Source: DASQZK01 sp963763215 | Lineage (GTDB): Bacteria > Bacteroidota > Bacteroidia > Bacteroidales > GCA-2748055 | NCBI GenBank assembly: GCA_963763215.1 | Contig: CAVXNX010000002.1 | Span: 186,001-250,000, forward strand | Reading direction: 5' to 3' | DNA length: 64,000 bases | Shown here: positions 37,382 through 47,610 of the stretch, one piece after another | Layout of the letters: each line of letters starts with the position of its first letter | How positions within the stretch are numbered: the first letter of the stretch is position 1 | Made by a program: the position numbers and the translations under genes | Notes under the pieces: model-generated | Seen by the model: the letters and a program-made list of their open reading frames with translations, nothing else | Told to the model about the DNA's origin: nothing | Database searches by the model: none

Positions 37382-39112
37382 TTATTCGGGGATAACCGGT
37401 AAGACGATGCACGAGGGGTGGGCCTCATCATGGTAAATGACCTGGCTGGCTTTCACCACTTCGGTATCGGTGGCGAAGCTGGTGCCGGTATTCAGGTTCC
37501 TGTCAAAACGTGGGAAGTTGCTGCTCGAGATTTCCACCCGCATTTTATGACCCTTTTGAAAGACATTGCTGGTCGCCCAAAGGTCGATCGTGTACAGGTA
37601 TATTTTCCCGGGTTCAATTGCACCCGGGCTCTGTTCCGGGTTCCGGTGGCTCGCCCTGATGATCCCTTCGCAGATCCTCATCGACCTTCCATCGGGATAC
37701 ACATCGGTCAGTTTGGCGGTGAAATCGGTATTCACCGCTGAACTTGTGGCATACAGGACAACCCGGACGGGGCCGGTGACCTCGGTATCTTTCCGGAGCG
37801 ACGGGGTGGTGTAAACCAAAACATCAGGTCGTTCTTCCACGGAACGCTGATCATAGGGTCCCATGCCTCCCACCGTTTTCACCGGATCTGCCGGATCGTA
37901 GATGTAACGGTCCTGCGGTTCACCTTTTCCGGGTTTGAGGCTCAGTGTGCCATCGCCGTTCAGGGTGTTGGCGTGGCCTTCGCTGTGGAAATAGTAGTTC
38001 GTATAGGCTGTCCGGGCCAGTGGCCACTCATTCTCATTGCGCCAGGTATTGATGCCCATGACGAAGATCCTGACCGGCGGTTCTTCCATGATGCCATTGT
38101 CCCTCCCTTTAAGCTGGCTGTCGAACCATCGCAGGAACAAATCCCCCGTTTCGATCCGGGCTTCTTTCCCAAAATCCAGTTCGCCGGTCTTCTCCTTGTT
38201 CCAGCTGTGTATCCATGGCCCGATCATCAGCTTTTGTTTTTGGCGGATGGCCGGATCGATGGAATCCCCGGTCATGATCAGGTAATTTTTCAGGGTCGAT
38301 CCGAGGAGGATATCATACCAGCCGCCGATATTCAATGCGGAGGTGTGGATGGCGGTATAACGGCTGACCTCTGTCGCTGACCAGTACCGGTCATTTTCGG
38401 GGTGAAGCAGCCAGTCACGCAGGAAGGATATGCGCCAGCCCATGGCCTTGTCCTGGTCGAGAAGGGGAAGCGTGAGAAGTACGCTGTCCGTGCGGTCCTG
38501 GACATAGTCCATCGGGACCATCGACGGTTTGGTCATCTCAAAACTCCACGGGGTGAACAGCTGGAGGAAGAATGCACCGTCCTGGTAGACCACATCATGG
38601 AGGTTCGAAAAAGTGACCGCCGGGATCATGGTTTTCAAATAGGGGCTGTTCAGGGGAGCGGGCATCCATTGGGTGAACCCGACATAGGATCCGCCGCTGG
38701 TTCCTATTTTCCCGTTGCACCAGGGTTGCTTACCGATCCATTGTTGCATGTCGAAACCATCATTGGCCTCTGCCTGGAAGGCGTCGAATATCCCTTCCGA
38801 CTCATACCGGCCGCGCGTGTCCTGGGAAATATAGACATAACCATGACCGGCAAAAAAATGACCTTCCCGGTTGCCTGCACCGCCGTTTCCGTAGGGTGAT
38901 CTCACCAGGATGACAGGATAGGAACCCGGGGCTTCGGGTCGGTAGATATTGGTCGAAAGCCTGATGCCATCGCGCATGGGGACTTTGACATCGAGTTCCT
39001 CCCTGACACTGAACATCGTGGTGGTATCCCTGGTGGTTTGCCCCTGCAGGGGAAGGGTGATCATGAGGACCGCCAGTAGCAGGCCGGGTCCGAAAAGTCG
39101 TTGGAGTGTCAT
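37382..39112 (-). CDS. CocE/NonD family hydrolase (X-Pro dipeptidyl-peptidase S15-like), secreted
   Basis: A protein of 576 residues with a signal peptide (GPGLLLAVLMITLPLQGQ). The alpha/beta-hydrolase nucleophile is Ser142 in GTSGGSYVG; RDGIRLSTNIYRPEAPGSYPVILVRSPYG and QDTRGRYESEG are typical of the N-terminal half; a late GPWIHSW gives the His; the C-terminal jelly-roll begins around residue 385 (EERPDVLVYTTPSLRKDTEVTGPV). Family members cleave Xaa-Pro dipeptides, acyl esters or beta-lactam side chains. It is the last gene of a minus-strand set with an epimerase, a DUF819 protein and a double MBL protein, which favours a peptide substrate, but this is inference. Confidence 0.88.
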   Translation of the reverse strand: MTLQRLFGPGLLLAVLMITLPLQGQTTRDTTTMFSVREELDVKVPMRDGIRLSTNIYRPEAPGSYPVILVRSPYGNGGAGNREGHFFAGHGYVYISQDTRGRYESEGIFDAFQAEANDGFDMQQWIGKQPWCNGKIGTSGGSYVGFTQWMPAPLNSPYLKTMIPAVTFSNLHDVVYQDGAFFLQLFTPWSFEMTKPSMVPMDYVQDRTDSVLLTLPLLDQDKAMGWRISFLRDWLLHPENDRYWSATEVSRYTAIHTSALNIGGWYDILLGSTLKNYLIMTGDSIDPAIRQKQKLMIGPWIHSWNKEKTGELDFGKEARIETGDLFLRWFDSQLKGRDNGIMEEPPVRIFVMGINTWRNENEWPLARTAYTNYYFHSEGHANTLNGDGTLSLKPGKGEPQDRYIYDPADPVKTVGGMGPYDQRSVEERPDVLVYTTPSLRKDTEVTGPVRVVLYATSSAVNTDFTAKLTDVYPDGRSMRICEGIIRASHRNPEQSPGAIEPGKIYLYTIDLWATSNVFQKGHKMRVEISSSNFPRFDRNLNTGTSFATDTEVVKASQVIYHDEAHPSCIVLPVIPE

Positions 39113-39212
39113 GATGTTTCGTGTTGTTTTTTCATTGAATTTATCTCATCTTCCGGGTCCGGACAGGAAAGCAAGGTACCGACGCTATCCCGCACCGGCT
39201 TTGTTTCGCTGG

Positions 39213-40325
39213 CTAACACACCGTTTTTTCCATCCTCTCCAGGAAGGCTTCATCAAAACCGGCACCGATTCCCGGTACTTCAGGAAGTTCCAAGCGGCCA
39301 TTGCCTTTATAGACGATGCCCCCGGTGACCGGATCTTCGGCATGGGACAGGGCCGAGTCGATATCGAAATAAACGATATTATTCCGCGCAGCCACGAGAT
39401 GCGTCAAAGCCGTCAGGGCATAACGGCTTTCCGACATGCATCCCACCTGTGTTTTGATCCCGGCGGCCTCGGCGATGGCGATGATCTTCAGGGCCTGATG
39501 GATCCCGCCGCACTTGGCCAGCTTGATGTTGAAATAATCGCAGGCACCCATTGCCGCCAGGCGGAAGGCGTCTTTGTGGTCGAAGACCGATTCGTCGGCC
39601 ATGATGGAAACCGGACTGTGATCCCTGACACGTTTTAAGCCCCGGTTGTTCCATCGGGCGACGGGTTCTTCGCAATGCTCGATATTGAATTTTTCAAGAG
39701 CTTTCAGGGTCCGGATGGCGGTGACAGTATCCCAGCCCTGGTTGGCATCGATCCGCAGGGGCATTTCATAGCCTATAGCCTCCCGGATCGCCTTGATCCT
39801 GGCCAGGTCTTCTTCGGTGGAAGTGCCGACTTTCACCTTGATCACGGGGAAACCGGCTTTCTGGTATTCCAGGGCCTGGGCGGCCATCTTTTCCGGTGAA
39901 CCGAGGTAAACGGTCATATCGGTGCAGATCTCGCGTGAGTTCCCGCCGCCGAGAAGGCGGTATAAGGGAAGCCCCGCATGCCGGGCCAGGATGTCATAAA
40001 GAGCCATATCGAATGCACTTTTCAGGGTAGGGTTGCCGGCAATGGCCCGGTCGAGATCTCCCATCCGGTCCTCTATGGCGAGCGCATCCTTTCCCTTGAG
40101 GATACCGGCAAGGTACCGGGCCGTTTCAAATCCGGAAGATTGCATTTCGCCGACGATATGTTTCTCCGGACTGCATTCCCCGGTGCCTGTCAGTCCGCCC
40201 AGGGTATGGATCTTGATGGCCAGGTTCTCGGTTTTATCGAAGGTTCCCAGCGATATCGAAATGGGCTCTTTCAGCTCAATGTTCAGTTTGAAGATCTCGA
40301 TCTTCCCGATCAGGTGTTCTGTCAT
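39213..40325 (-). CDS. Mandelate racemase/muconate lactonizing enzyme family; probable dipeptide epimerase
   Basis: A protein of 370 residues with every enolase-superfamily mark of the MLE subgroup: Lys163 and Lys165 in KVKVG, metal ligands Asp193 (DANQGWD), Glu219 (CEEPVARW) and Asp244 (DESVFDH), and Lys268 (NIKLAKCGG). This two-lysine arrangement catalyses 1,1-proton transfer in L-Ala-D/L-Glu epimerases and other dipeptide epimerases, or dehydration in o-succinylbenzoate synthase. No menaquinone gene is near, while a CocE-type peptidase-like gene follows, so dipeptide epimerisation is favoured. It is cytoplasmic, and 72 bases from the DUF819 gene. Confidence 0.88.
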   Translation of the reverse strand: MTEHLIGKIEIFKLNIELKEPISISLGTFDKTENLAIKIHTLGGLTGTGECSPEKHIVGEMQSSGFETARYLAGILKGKDALAIEDRMGDLDRAIAGNPTLKSAFDMALYDILARHAGLPLYRLLGGGNSREICTDMTVYLGSPEKMAAQALEYQKAGFPVIKVKVGTSTEEDLARIKAIREAIGYEMPLRIDANQGWDTVTAIRTLKALEKFNIEHCEEPVARWNNRGLKRVRDHSPVSIMADESVFDHKDAFRLAAMGACDYFNIKLAKCGGIHQALKIIAIAEAAGIKTQVGCMSESRYALTALTHLVAARNNIVYFDIDSALSHAEDPVTGGIVYKGNGRLELPEVPGIGAGFDEAFLERMEKTVC

Positions 40326-40397
40326 CGTCGTTAAGTATTGGAAACGTACTCAAAATTAGATAAATAACCCGACACTTCCTATGCCGGGGGCAAGCTG

Positions 40398-41588
40398 TCA
40401 ATAGATCGCCTGTAAGATCAGTCCCATAACATATCCGATATAGTTCCCGATCACATAACCCCAGATGCCCAGCATGAGCGAAGGGAAGATCAGGTTCTGC
40501 CAGTTTTTCGAGATGGCGACAGCTACCCCGTTCATCGGTCCGCCTGAAGTGACTATGGCCGCCAGGGCCAGTTCTTCGAGCTCGTAGCCCGTCAGCTTTC
40601 CAAGGATAAAGGTGACCAGGAAATTGAAGGCAAGGATGATGGCGCAGAACAACAGCATGAAAGGGGCGTTGAAAAGCACCCGGGTGATGCTGGCAGGCAG
40701 ACCAATCATGACAAAGAAGATGAAAATGAAAAATGTGCCCAGCTCTTCATTTCCCGACAGGGATCTGGCTGTTCCGGGGAAAACCAGTGGGAAGAGAATG
40801 GAAAGGGTGGTGAGGATAAGATACTGCTGACCCAGGATCATCGTGACGATGACCGGCATGCCTTCCCGGCTGAAAAATTCACTGATCTTCACCGAGAGCA
40901 TGGAAATGATAAAAGCGATGGCCAGGGATTTGCCGATGTCGATAAGCCCGATAGGCTTGGGTTTCCAGTAATTTTCGTTCTTTCCCGCATGATTGGTCCC
41001 GGCAATGTCGATCGATTTCTGCGTCACGGGGAAGATGCGCCGGACGATCGCCATCCCCGGAAGGGCAATGAGAATAAGGAAATAAACGATCATCACTCCC
41101 GAATCGGCCACCAGGGTGGCATTGACAAGGTCCTTCGGCGGGTGGAACATGGATACAACGGAGACAAAATTGACCGACCCGCCGATATAACTGGCGGTCA
41201 TCGCCGGACCGATCAGTTCCAGGTTCCCGATGTACCTCCGGAGCAGAGCGACGGCAGCGAAACTGCCGATGACCGTTCCGAGGGCGCTGATGTGGAAAGC
41301 CCCGGCAAACCGCCCGGTCTCCCTGAAGATTTTCCGGACATCGGTTTTCATGAGCAGCAGGGGGATGACCAGGGGAACGAGATAATTCCACACCACATCG
41401 TAAGAGGTCGATTCGGAAGGTAAAATGCCGGTATTGGAGGCGATCATGCCGGCGATGATGGCCACTGCGGCGCCGGTGATCTTCTTTACGAAATTGAATC
41501 GCTGCTCCAGATAAAGGCTGAGAGCGGCCGTCCCGACAAGAAATGTCCAGATCACCCAGTGGTCGTCAGGAGAAATGAAGCTATTCAT
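40398..41588 (-). CDS. DUF819 family membrane protein
   Basis: A protein of 396 residues from MNSFISPDDHW, a start that overlaps the stop of the upstream MBL gene by eight bases. There are about ten to eleven membrane segments. ASYIGGSVNFVSV and the symmetrical IVTSGGPMNGVAVA are the two helix-break motifs of DUF819, reminiscent of the inverted repeats of BASS-like and other transporters. It is probably a transporter; the position between the epimerase and hydrolase genes suggests a dipeptide or amino acid. An in-frame ATG at 41642 adds 18 residues that do not look family-like. Confidence 0.88.
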   Translation of the reverse strand: MNSFISPDDHWVIWTFLVGTAALSLYLEQRFNFVKKITGAAVAIIAGMIASNTGILPSESTSYDVVWNYLVPLVIPLLLMKTDVRKIFRETGRFAGAFHISALGTVIGSFAAVALLRRYIGNLELIGPAMTASYIGGSVNFVSVVSMFHPPKDLVNATLVADSGVMIVYFLILIALPGMAIVRRIFPVTQKSIDIAGTNHAGKNENYWKPKPIGLIDIGKSLAIAFIISMLSVKISEFFSREGMPVIVTMILGQQYLILTTLSILFPLVFPGTARSLSGNEELGTFFIFIFFVMIGLPASITRVLFNAPFMLLFCAIILAFNFLVTFILGKLTGYELEELALAAIVTSGGPMNGVAVAISKNWQNLIFPSLMLGIWGYVIGNYIGYVMGLILQAIY

Positions 41589-43456
41589 CGATTTCGAGAT
41601 AGGCCTGGGGATATTCAACATAGAGCTCTCCATCGTAAACAATGTTGGCCGTTACGATGTGAATCCCTTTGCCGGCTTTTTTATCGACCGTGACCGTGAA
41701 CGGAATGTCACGGGTTTCCCCGGGCATGAGATCATAGCTGACGGTTCTTTCCCTGAAGCTGAGATTTCCGTAGGCAACCGGGCTGAACGTGCCCGTAAGT
41801 TCACGGTTCGTATAATTCTTCAGCCTCAGGGCGATCCGGACTTCCGCGCCGGGCTTCACATGCACCCTGGCAGGGTAGAAGGATGCCCAGTAAGGATCAT
41901 AGCCAAGGTCCTGGAAAGGCGGAGAGAGAAGAGCCGTGACAGCATCGGTGGTTTCCGTTGCCCATTCCTTATATTCATCCTTATCCTGTTCATGGGTGGC
42001 GAAACCATTGGAATGGGCCGGTACGACAATGTAAGGATCTGTTTTGAAGAAAGACTCCGCCGTTTTCATCAACCCCTCCTCAAGGCTGATCCCGTTGTAG
42101 CAATGGATGGAAGACCGGATATGGCCCTCTTTGCTTAATCCTGACCCATCGGCCATGAAAAAATACTGCAGCCCGTCGACCTTGACGGCAAGTCCTGCCT
42201 GTTCCGCCATGTGCACCGGGTTGGGAAGAAGGGTGAAGGTATAACCTCCCCAGTCGAATTCTTTATTGGCCTCCAGGGTCCGGTCAACGCCTGATCTTTT
42301 GACCTGACCAGCATGTCGTCGGGAAATGCTCCGGGTATTCGAGGTGTTCAGCAAGGGGTTCAAAAGCCCAGACTTTGGCCCCTTCCGATTTGACAATAGC
42401 AGGAATGCCGTCAACGTGGTCGTAATGCCAGTGGCTGGGGATGATCACATCCACATGCCGGATGCCATACATCTTTCTGACCTTTTCCAGGCGTTCGGGC
42501 GTAAAGGCATCGCCACAGTCAAAAAGCAGGGCGTTACCCTCATCATTGAAGATGATCTGTGTCGTCGACCCGCAATCCTGGATCACATGGGCCGAGATCT
42601 GGACAAAGCCGCTCCAGTTCCATCGCCCCGCCCTTTCGAAACCAAAGGCATCCCTGACCCTGGCCAGCCTGACCTCAAGCTGGTCGATATTGAAAGCGGG
42701 ATTTCGCATAATGTCTCCGTGAGAGGGCAGAAGGATGTCGGGGGCTATGGCGCGGATTTTTTCAAGCGAGGAAAGGGAGGCTTCCACCCCGGGATTGGAC
42801 AGGTAGATCCACTGCATACTGAAGAGATCCCTGACATGACCCCCTTTCATGATCAGATCGCCGGTAAAGCACAGGGTTTTTCCCTGTGTTTTAACGATAT
42901 ATGAAAAACTGCCCTGGGTATGGCCTGGAGTGGAAATGGCGGTGATCTTAAACCCGTTCCAGGAGAATTCCTCACCATCGGTGAACGTTTTGTCGACGCC
43001 GGGTTTGTCGAAAGGGGCCAGCCTGGCGCCCCACCCGGGCAGTTCACCGTTGAGAAGGTATTTGTCAGGCATGGGAAAGGGAGCCCGTATGCCGTCGTCG
43101 CGGAGATAATCCGCCTCGGGCGCCCCAATGGCGATCCTGGTCGAGGTGTCCCTGATTTTATTGTCGCCGGTGCATTGGTCGCGGTGATAATGTGTATGAA
43201 GGATCCATTCAATGCGGGTGATGCCGGCATCTTTCAGATGAGTGCCAATCATTCCTGCACCGGCATCGATCAGCAGGGCAGAGTGACCCGATTTTAACAG
43301 GTAAACATTGCAGGCATCCCTGAACCGGTAGACGCCGGGGACGATGGTATCGAATACCTCCGCCTTTTCGCCGGGAGGAGGTCCGGCATACACCGTGGCC
43401 GCAGCCATGATCGGCAGGATGAGAAGGATCAACCGTTTTTTTCCTGGTATTTTCAT
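41581..43456 (-). CDS. Secreted protein with two metallo-beta-lactamase domains (one frame break)
   Basis: About 624 residues after removing one base near 42290, where CWSGQKI joins to VDRTLEANKEF. A signal peptide (LILLILPIMAAATVYAG) leads to domain 1 with HTHYHRDQ, PGHTQGS, TGDLIM and LPSHGD; the last His of the HxHxDH motif is Gln here. Domain 2, from about residue 280, has SHWHYDHVDG, a degenerate PVHMAEQ, FMADGSG and a late VPAHSNG. A C-terminal beta domain (VHVKPGAEVRIALRLKNYTNREL) resembles a CARDB/NEW3-type Ig fold. One site is thus canonical and the other altered. It is the first gene of the minus-strand peptide-like cluster. Confidence 0.82.
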
Positions 43457-43474
43457 GACCCCGAAAAAATGAAT

Positions 43475-44573
43475 TTATTCACGTTCGATGACCACTTTGT
43501 TTTCCGGACCCGCCACGCCGGCCAGGTTTACGGTACGGAAGGCCCATTCATACTTCTTCTTTCTCAGGGGCAGCTTGATGTGGTCGCCAGCAGGCATCCA
43601 TCGACCGCCGGGCAGTACCTTCATCTGGTATTCCTTCAGATTGGGCGTTTGGGAAGTCAGGGTCACATCGGCAAGGTTGCCCCGGATCGCCACCTCCGAC
43701 CTGATGACCCCGGGGGTCCATTCAAAACCGTTGCGGTCGGGTTCCAGGACGAGGACGTCTGAATCCATAGGCCCAATGCGGCTTCCCGCCCCAATACCAG
43801 GTATGGTTCCTGAAATAGTCATCCTGGTACATCATCAGCATATAGGTGTGTTTGGGCCAGGCCGTAAACAGGTCATTGTACTGGTCCCATTCAATCCAGG
43901 TATAGGTCTGGGCGAATCGCTCTTTACCCGTATTGTAGAGGGAGTCGAATTCGCAGGGCACACGGCCGGGTCCGTTCACCATGACAATGTCGGCGGCCTT
44001 GTTCTTCAGGTATTCATCCCGGATCTCAAGGGCTGAGAGAGGGATGCCGTTCTTTTCAAAATGGTGATCGTACTTGGCATCGGAAAGGAACCACTTGTGA
44101 TATGTATTCAGCCAGATCTCATTGATGCCGTGATGCCCGTCGGGACCTCCCTTTACACCCGGACCGGCCCCCAGGGTGCGGGTGACATAACCGTAAGCAT
44201 TCATGATGGCATTCTGCACCCGCATGTAATGCCCGCAATGAAAGCCGACACCACACAATGCCGAATCAAGGATGATCTCGGGATTGCCCTTCCCGTAATT
44301 GTCCCGCTGTGAATCATCGATCTTCATGACTGTCCGGATCCAGTGACGGAGTAACAGGATCCGTTTGAATTCATCCGTTTCACCATGAAAAACCGTGTCG
44401 AGCTTGTACTTTTCGATCAGGTGGGCAAACCGGGGGGAATGCAGATCTTCATACGATTTGAACGAAATATTTGGCTTGAATTCGGGATTCTGTACCTCCA
44501 CCTGGTGATACGGCCGGTTCATGCATCCGGAAAGCAGGAGAGTGGTTATAATGAAAATGAAAACGCCTTTCAT
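43475..44573 (-). CDS. Transglutaminase-like lipoprotein, copy 1 (one frame break)
   Basis: 365 residues if one base of the CC at 43765-43766 is removed, against 366 in the intact copy at 46510-47610. Lipobox LLSGC. The papain-like triad is visible: Cys in FHCGHYM, His in GPDGHHGINEIW and Asp in LSDAKYDHHF. A C-terminal fibronectin-like segment (LTSQTPNLKEYQMK, FRTVNLAGVAGPENKVVIE) ends the chain. Residues from AYGYVTRTLGAGPGVKGGPDG to FAQTYTWIEW are almost identical in both copies. Such proteins are proteases or amide-bond acting enzymes; the real activity is unknown. It is divergent from the DUF4832-type gene with 121 bases between the starts. Confidence 0.85.
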
Positions 44574-44590
44574 ATGCTTATTATTTTAAG

Positions 44591-44637
44591 TTTTGATAAA
44601 AGTAAATAATAATAATTATTTGTCAAAACCTTATGAA
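44591..44637. promoter_or_regulatory. Dyad-symmetric intergenic box, copy 1
   Basis: GATAAAAGTAAATAATAA begins at 44595 and TCAAAACCTTATGAA at 44623. The same two blocks with the same 28-base offset lie at 47632 and 47660. Inverted arms TTTTGA (44591-44596) and TCAAAA (44623-44628) are centred at the same place in both copies. Only 18 bases separate it from the transglutaminase-like start, so it may serve both divergent genes. Confidence 0.6.
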
Positions 44638-44694
44638 ATATATTATCTTTATCGGGATTTTTTAACTTTTTCTTACAGTTTAATCCATTCGATC

Positions 44695-46145
44695 ATGAAA
44701 ATACTGGCAAGACAACCGGGTATAAAAGCTGCAGCAGCGATCTTCTTTATCCTCTGCGGAAACGGTATATTTGCACAGAACCCGGATAACTACACGATCA
44801 TCAAGCCGAAGGAGATCGATGATGTCCTTATCAATCCCGGGATCGGCTTCAATACCTTTCAGATGTTCAACGGTGACAATCTCGCGCCGAACCAGGATGT
44901 TTTGCGTGAAGTCAACGTCGGGCAGTTCAGGCATACGGGCAACGAGCCAGAAAAATGATCATTATCCCCAGACCTCCACGGCTTATTTCAGGATCCTGTG
45001 GAGCGTGATGGAACCCGAACGGGGAGTTTACCGCTGGGATTTTATCGACAGCCTCCTGGCCCTGGCCCATGAACACGGCCAGACGCTCATGCTGAGGATC
45101 GCGCCCTATAAAGGCCGCCCGATCGACGATGTGCCCGCCTGGTACCGGAAACTTGTCGGGCCGCAACGGCAGTTCAAACATGAGAAATGGCCCGTCGATC
45201 CGGAGAATCCGCTTTATGCCGAATGTTTCGGTGAAATGATCCGCGCGATGGGAGCCCGTTATGACGGTCATCCCGACCTGGAGAGTGTGGATCTTTCCAT
45301 TGTCGGTTGGGCCGGAGAGGGGGGAGGAACCAGCCTGCTCTCCACAGAAACAATGCAAAAACTTGTCGACGCCTATACCGATTCCTTTAAAAAGACTCCG
45401 CTGATCGCCCTGCTCACCGGGAAAGAATCGGTCGAGTACATTAAATCCCAGGCCAATGTCGGATACAGGCAGGACTGCCTGGGAGACCTTGGTTTCTGGG
45501 CCGACGAACAGAACGGGTGGACGCACATGTACGATTATTACCCGCGAGCAATCGTCAATGACGGGATGAGCGATGCCTGGAAAACGGCGCCCGTGACCTT
45601 CGAGATCTGCGGGACCTGCGGGTACTGGAAAAAAAATGAAGGATACACAAAAAAAGATGTTCAGTACATCATCGACCAGAGCCTGAAATGGCATATTTCT
45701 TCGTTCAATGCCAAATCCGCACCGGTGCCCGAGGAATGGGAACCCCTGATGGATGAATGGCTGAAAAAGATGGGTTACCGTTTCGTCCTGCGGAGACTTG
45801 CTTACCCCGACACGGTCAGGGTCAACGGAAAGCTGCCGTTTGAAACCTGGTGGGAAAATAAAGGCGTTGCCCCCATTTACCGGTATTATACCCTGGCTGT
45901 CAGGCTGAAAAAAGGCAGTGAAGAGATACCTTCTTCCGACTTGTGCCAACATTACGCAGTGGTTGCCGGGCGACAATGTCTTCGACGACGCGGTGTTCGT
46001 TCCGGAGAAGGCCACGCCGGGGACTTACGACGTGCAAATGGCCATCCTTGACCCCATCAGCCGCAAACCCGCGGTGAAACTGGCTATCGAAGGTATCGGG
46101 GATGACGGCTGGTATTCCCTGGGAAAAGTTGAAGTGGTCAGGTAA
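44695..46145 (+). CDS. DUF4832-type secreted glycosidase-like protein, copy 1 (two frame breaks)
   Basis: About 482 residues after removing one A from the run at 44951-44955 and one A near 45926; the second copy gives 485. The signal peptide is followed by PDNYTIIKPKEIDDVLINPGIGFNTFQMFNGDN. The TIM-barrel part carries AYFRILWSVMEPERGVYRWDFID, LMLRIAPY, and DLSIVGWAGEGGGTSLLS, where the Glu of GEG is the probable acid/base by comparison with GH42/GH5-like enzymes. The DUF4832 domain follows (TWWENKGVAPIYRYYTLAVRLK, then LPGDNVFDDAVFVPEKATPGTYDVQMAILDP). It is likely a surface or periplasmic enzyme on an unknown glycan, divergently paired with the transglutaminase-like gene. Confidence 0.82.
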
Positions 46146-46509
46146 GTCATCATTGCCTCCGTCCGGATTTACTTCTTACCCGGCATTCCGGGTCATTTGC
46201 ATCCATCCGGTTCACGACAGGGACCGGCTCCATCCGCCCCTATAATGCCTGTCACCGGCGATTGTGGACAATCCCCCCGGGTCTGAAGCGCTATTGTAAG
46301 CTGGATCTTTCGCTGGAAAGTCCTTCGAAAGGAAGGTTTAGCCTGTTACCGCCAGGAAGTTAACAGACATGTGTCCGGTTGCGCTTACATGAAAGGGCCT
46401 GATGATCGACCTGGGCGGAACATGAAATTGCCCCGGACCTGGCAGCCGGAAAAGGAAACGGCCTGCATTGCAGGCCGATAATCAATTGATTGATCGATGA
46501 TCACCTTCC
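46146..46509. other. Gap between convergent genes, with one hairpin
   Basis: CGGCCTGC and GCAGGCCG (46459-46466 and 46470-46477) form a perfect 8-bp stem around ATT, 33 bases from the stop of the minus-strand transglutaminase-like gene. It may end transcripts from one or both sides, though no T-run follows. Otherwise I see nothing. Confidence 0.45.
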
Positions 46510-47610
46510 TCAGTCTCTCTCAATGACAATTTTATGTTCAGGTCCGGTGACGCCGGCTGTGTTGACGGTACGGAACGTCAGGTCATACCGGGGATCCTTC
46601 AGTTTCATGTCGATGGCCGTGTCCACTCTGGCCCAGTCAGCATCCGGGCCGTTTTTCATCTGGTATTCCTTGAGGTTGGGTGTTTGTGAAGTCAGATCGA
46701 TGTGGACATTGTTCCCGTCGATTTTGACCTGTGAGGCGATCGTGTTGGGTGTCCAGTAAATGGCTTTCTCATCCTTCACCAGGTTCATGAATTCGGGTTT
46801 GCTATAGGCCCAATGCGGTTTTTCATCCCAGTACCAGGTGTGGTTTTTGAAATAGTCATCCTGGTACATCGTCAGCATGGTTTCCCAGTTGGGCCATGCC
46901 GTGGTCATATTATTATTGGTATGCCACTCGATCCAGGTGTATGTCTGAGCGAAACGTTCCTTACTCGTATTGTAGAGGGAGTCGAATTCGCAGGGGACAC
47001 GGTCGGGGCCGTTCACCATGACAATGTCTGCAGCCTTGTTCTTCAGGTATGCATCGCGGATCTCAAGGGCTGATAGGGGAATGCCGTTCTTTTCGAAATG
47101 ATGGTCGTACTTGGCATCGGAAAGATACCACTTGTGAAATTCGTCCGACCAGATCTCATTGATGCCGTGATGCCCGTCGGGACCTCCCTTCACGCCCGGA
47201 CCGGCACCAAGGGTGCGGGTCACGTAACCATAGGCATTCATGAGGCCATTCTGCACTTTCATGAAATGGCCGCAATGAAATCCTTCACCCTTCAATGCCG
47301 CATCGAGGATACCTTCGACATAACCGTCGCCACTGTAATGCTTGCTGAAATCGTTGATGGAGATCACCGAACGGATCCAGTGGCGCAGAAGAAGCTGACG
47401 CTTGAATTCGTCTTTCTCGCCGTGGAAGATGGTGTCGAGCTGGTATTTCTCAATAAAATGGCTGAATTTCGGAGAACTGAGGTCCTCAGAATGTTTAAAC
47501 GCCACGTTCGGCCGGAATTCCGGGTTATCGACCGCCACGGTGTGATAATGTTTTGCGGTACAACTCATCAGGATCAAACCCAGAGCCAACATCATCCATT
47601 TTGCTTTCAT
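46510..47610 (-). CDS. Transglutaminase-like lipoprotein, copy 2 (intact)
   Basis: A protein of 366 residues. Lipobox LMSC (Cys17). Cys113 in FHCGHFM, His147/His148 in GHHGINEIW and Asp165 in LSDAKYDHHF form the papain/transglutaminase-like triad. The C-terminal 70 residues look like a beta-sandwich. The N-terminal 110 residues and the C-terminus have drifted from copy 1, while the catalytic middle is nearly unchanged, which suggests selection on a shared activity with different partners or location. The substrate is unknown; deglycosylation or peptide cleavage are both possible. The family placement is by fold motif only. Confidence 0.85.
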   Translation of the reverse strand: MKAKWMMLALGLILMSCTAKHYHTVAVDNPEFRPNVAFKHSEDLSSPKFSHFIEKYQLDTIFHGEKDEFKRQLLLRHWIRSVISINDFSKHYSGDGYVEGILDAALKGEGFHCGHFMKVQNGLMNAYGYVTRTLGAGPGVKGGPDGHHGINEIWSDEFHKWYLSDAKYDHHFEKNGIPLSALEIRDAYLKNKAADIVMVNGPDRVPCEFDSLYNTSKERFAQTYTWIEWHTNNNMTTAWPNWETMLTMYQDDYFKNHTWYWDEKPHWAYSKPEFMNLVKDEKAIYWTPNTIASQVKIDGNNVHIDLTSQTPNLKEYQMKNGPDADWARVDTAIDMKLKDPRYDLTFRTVNTAGVTGPEHKIVIERD

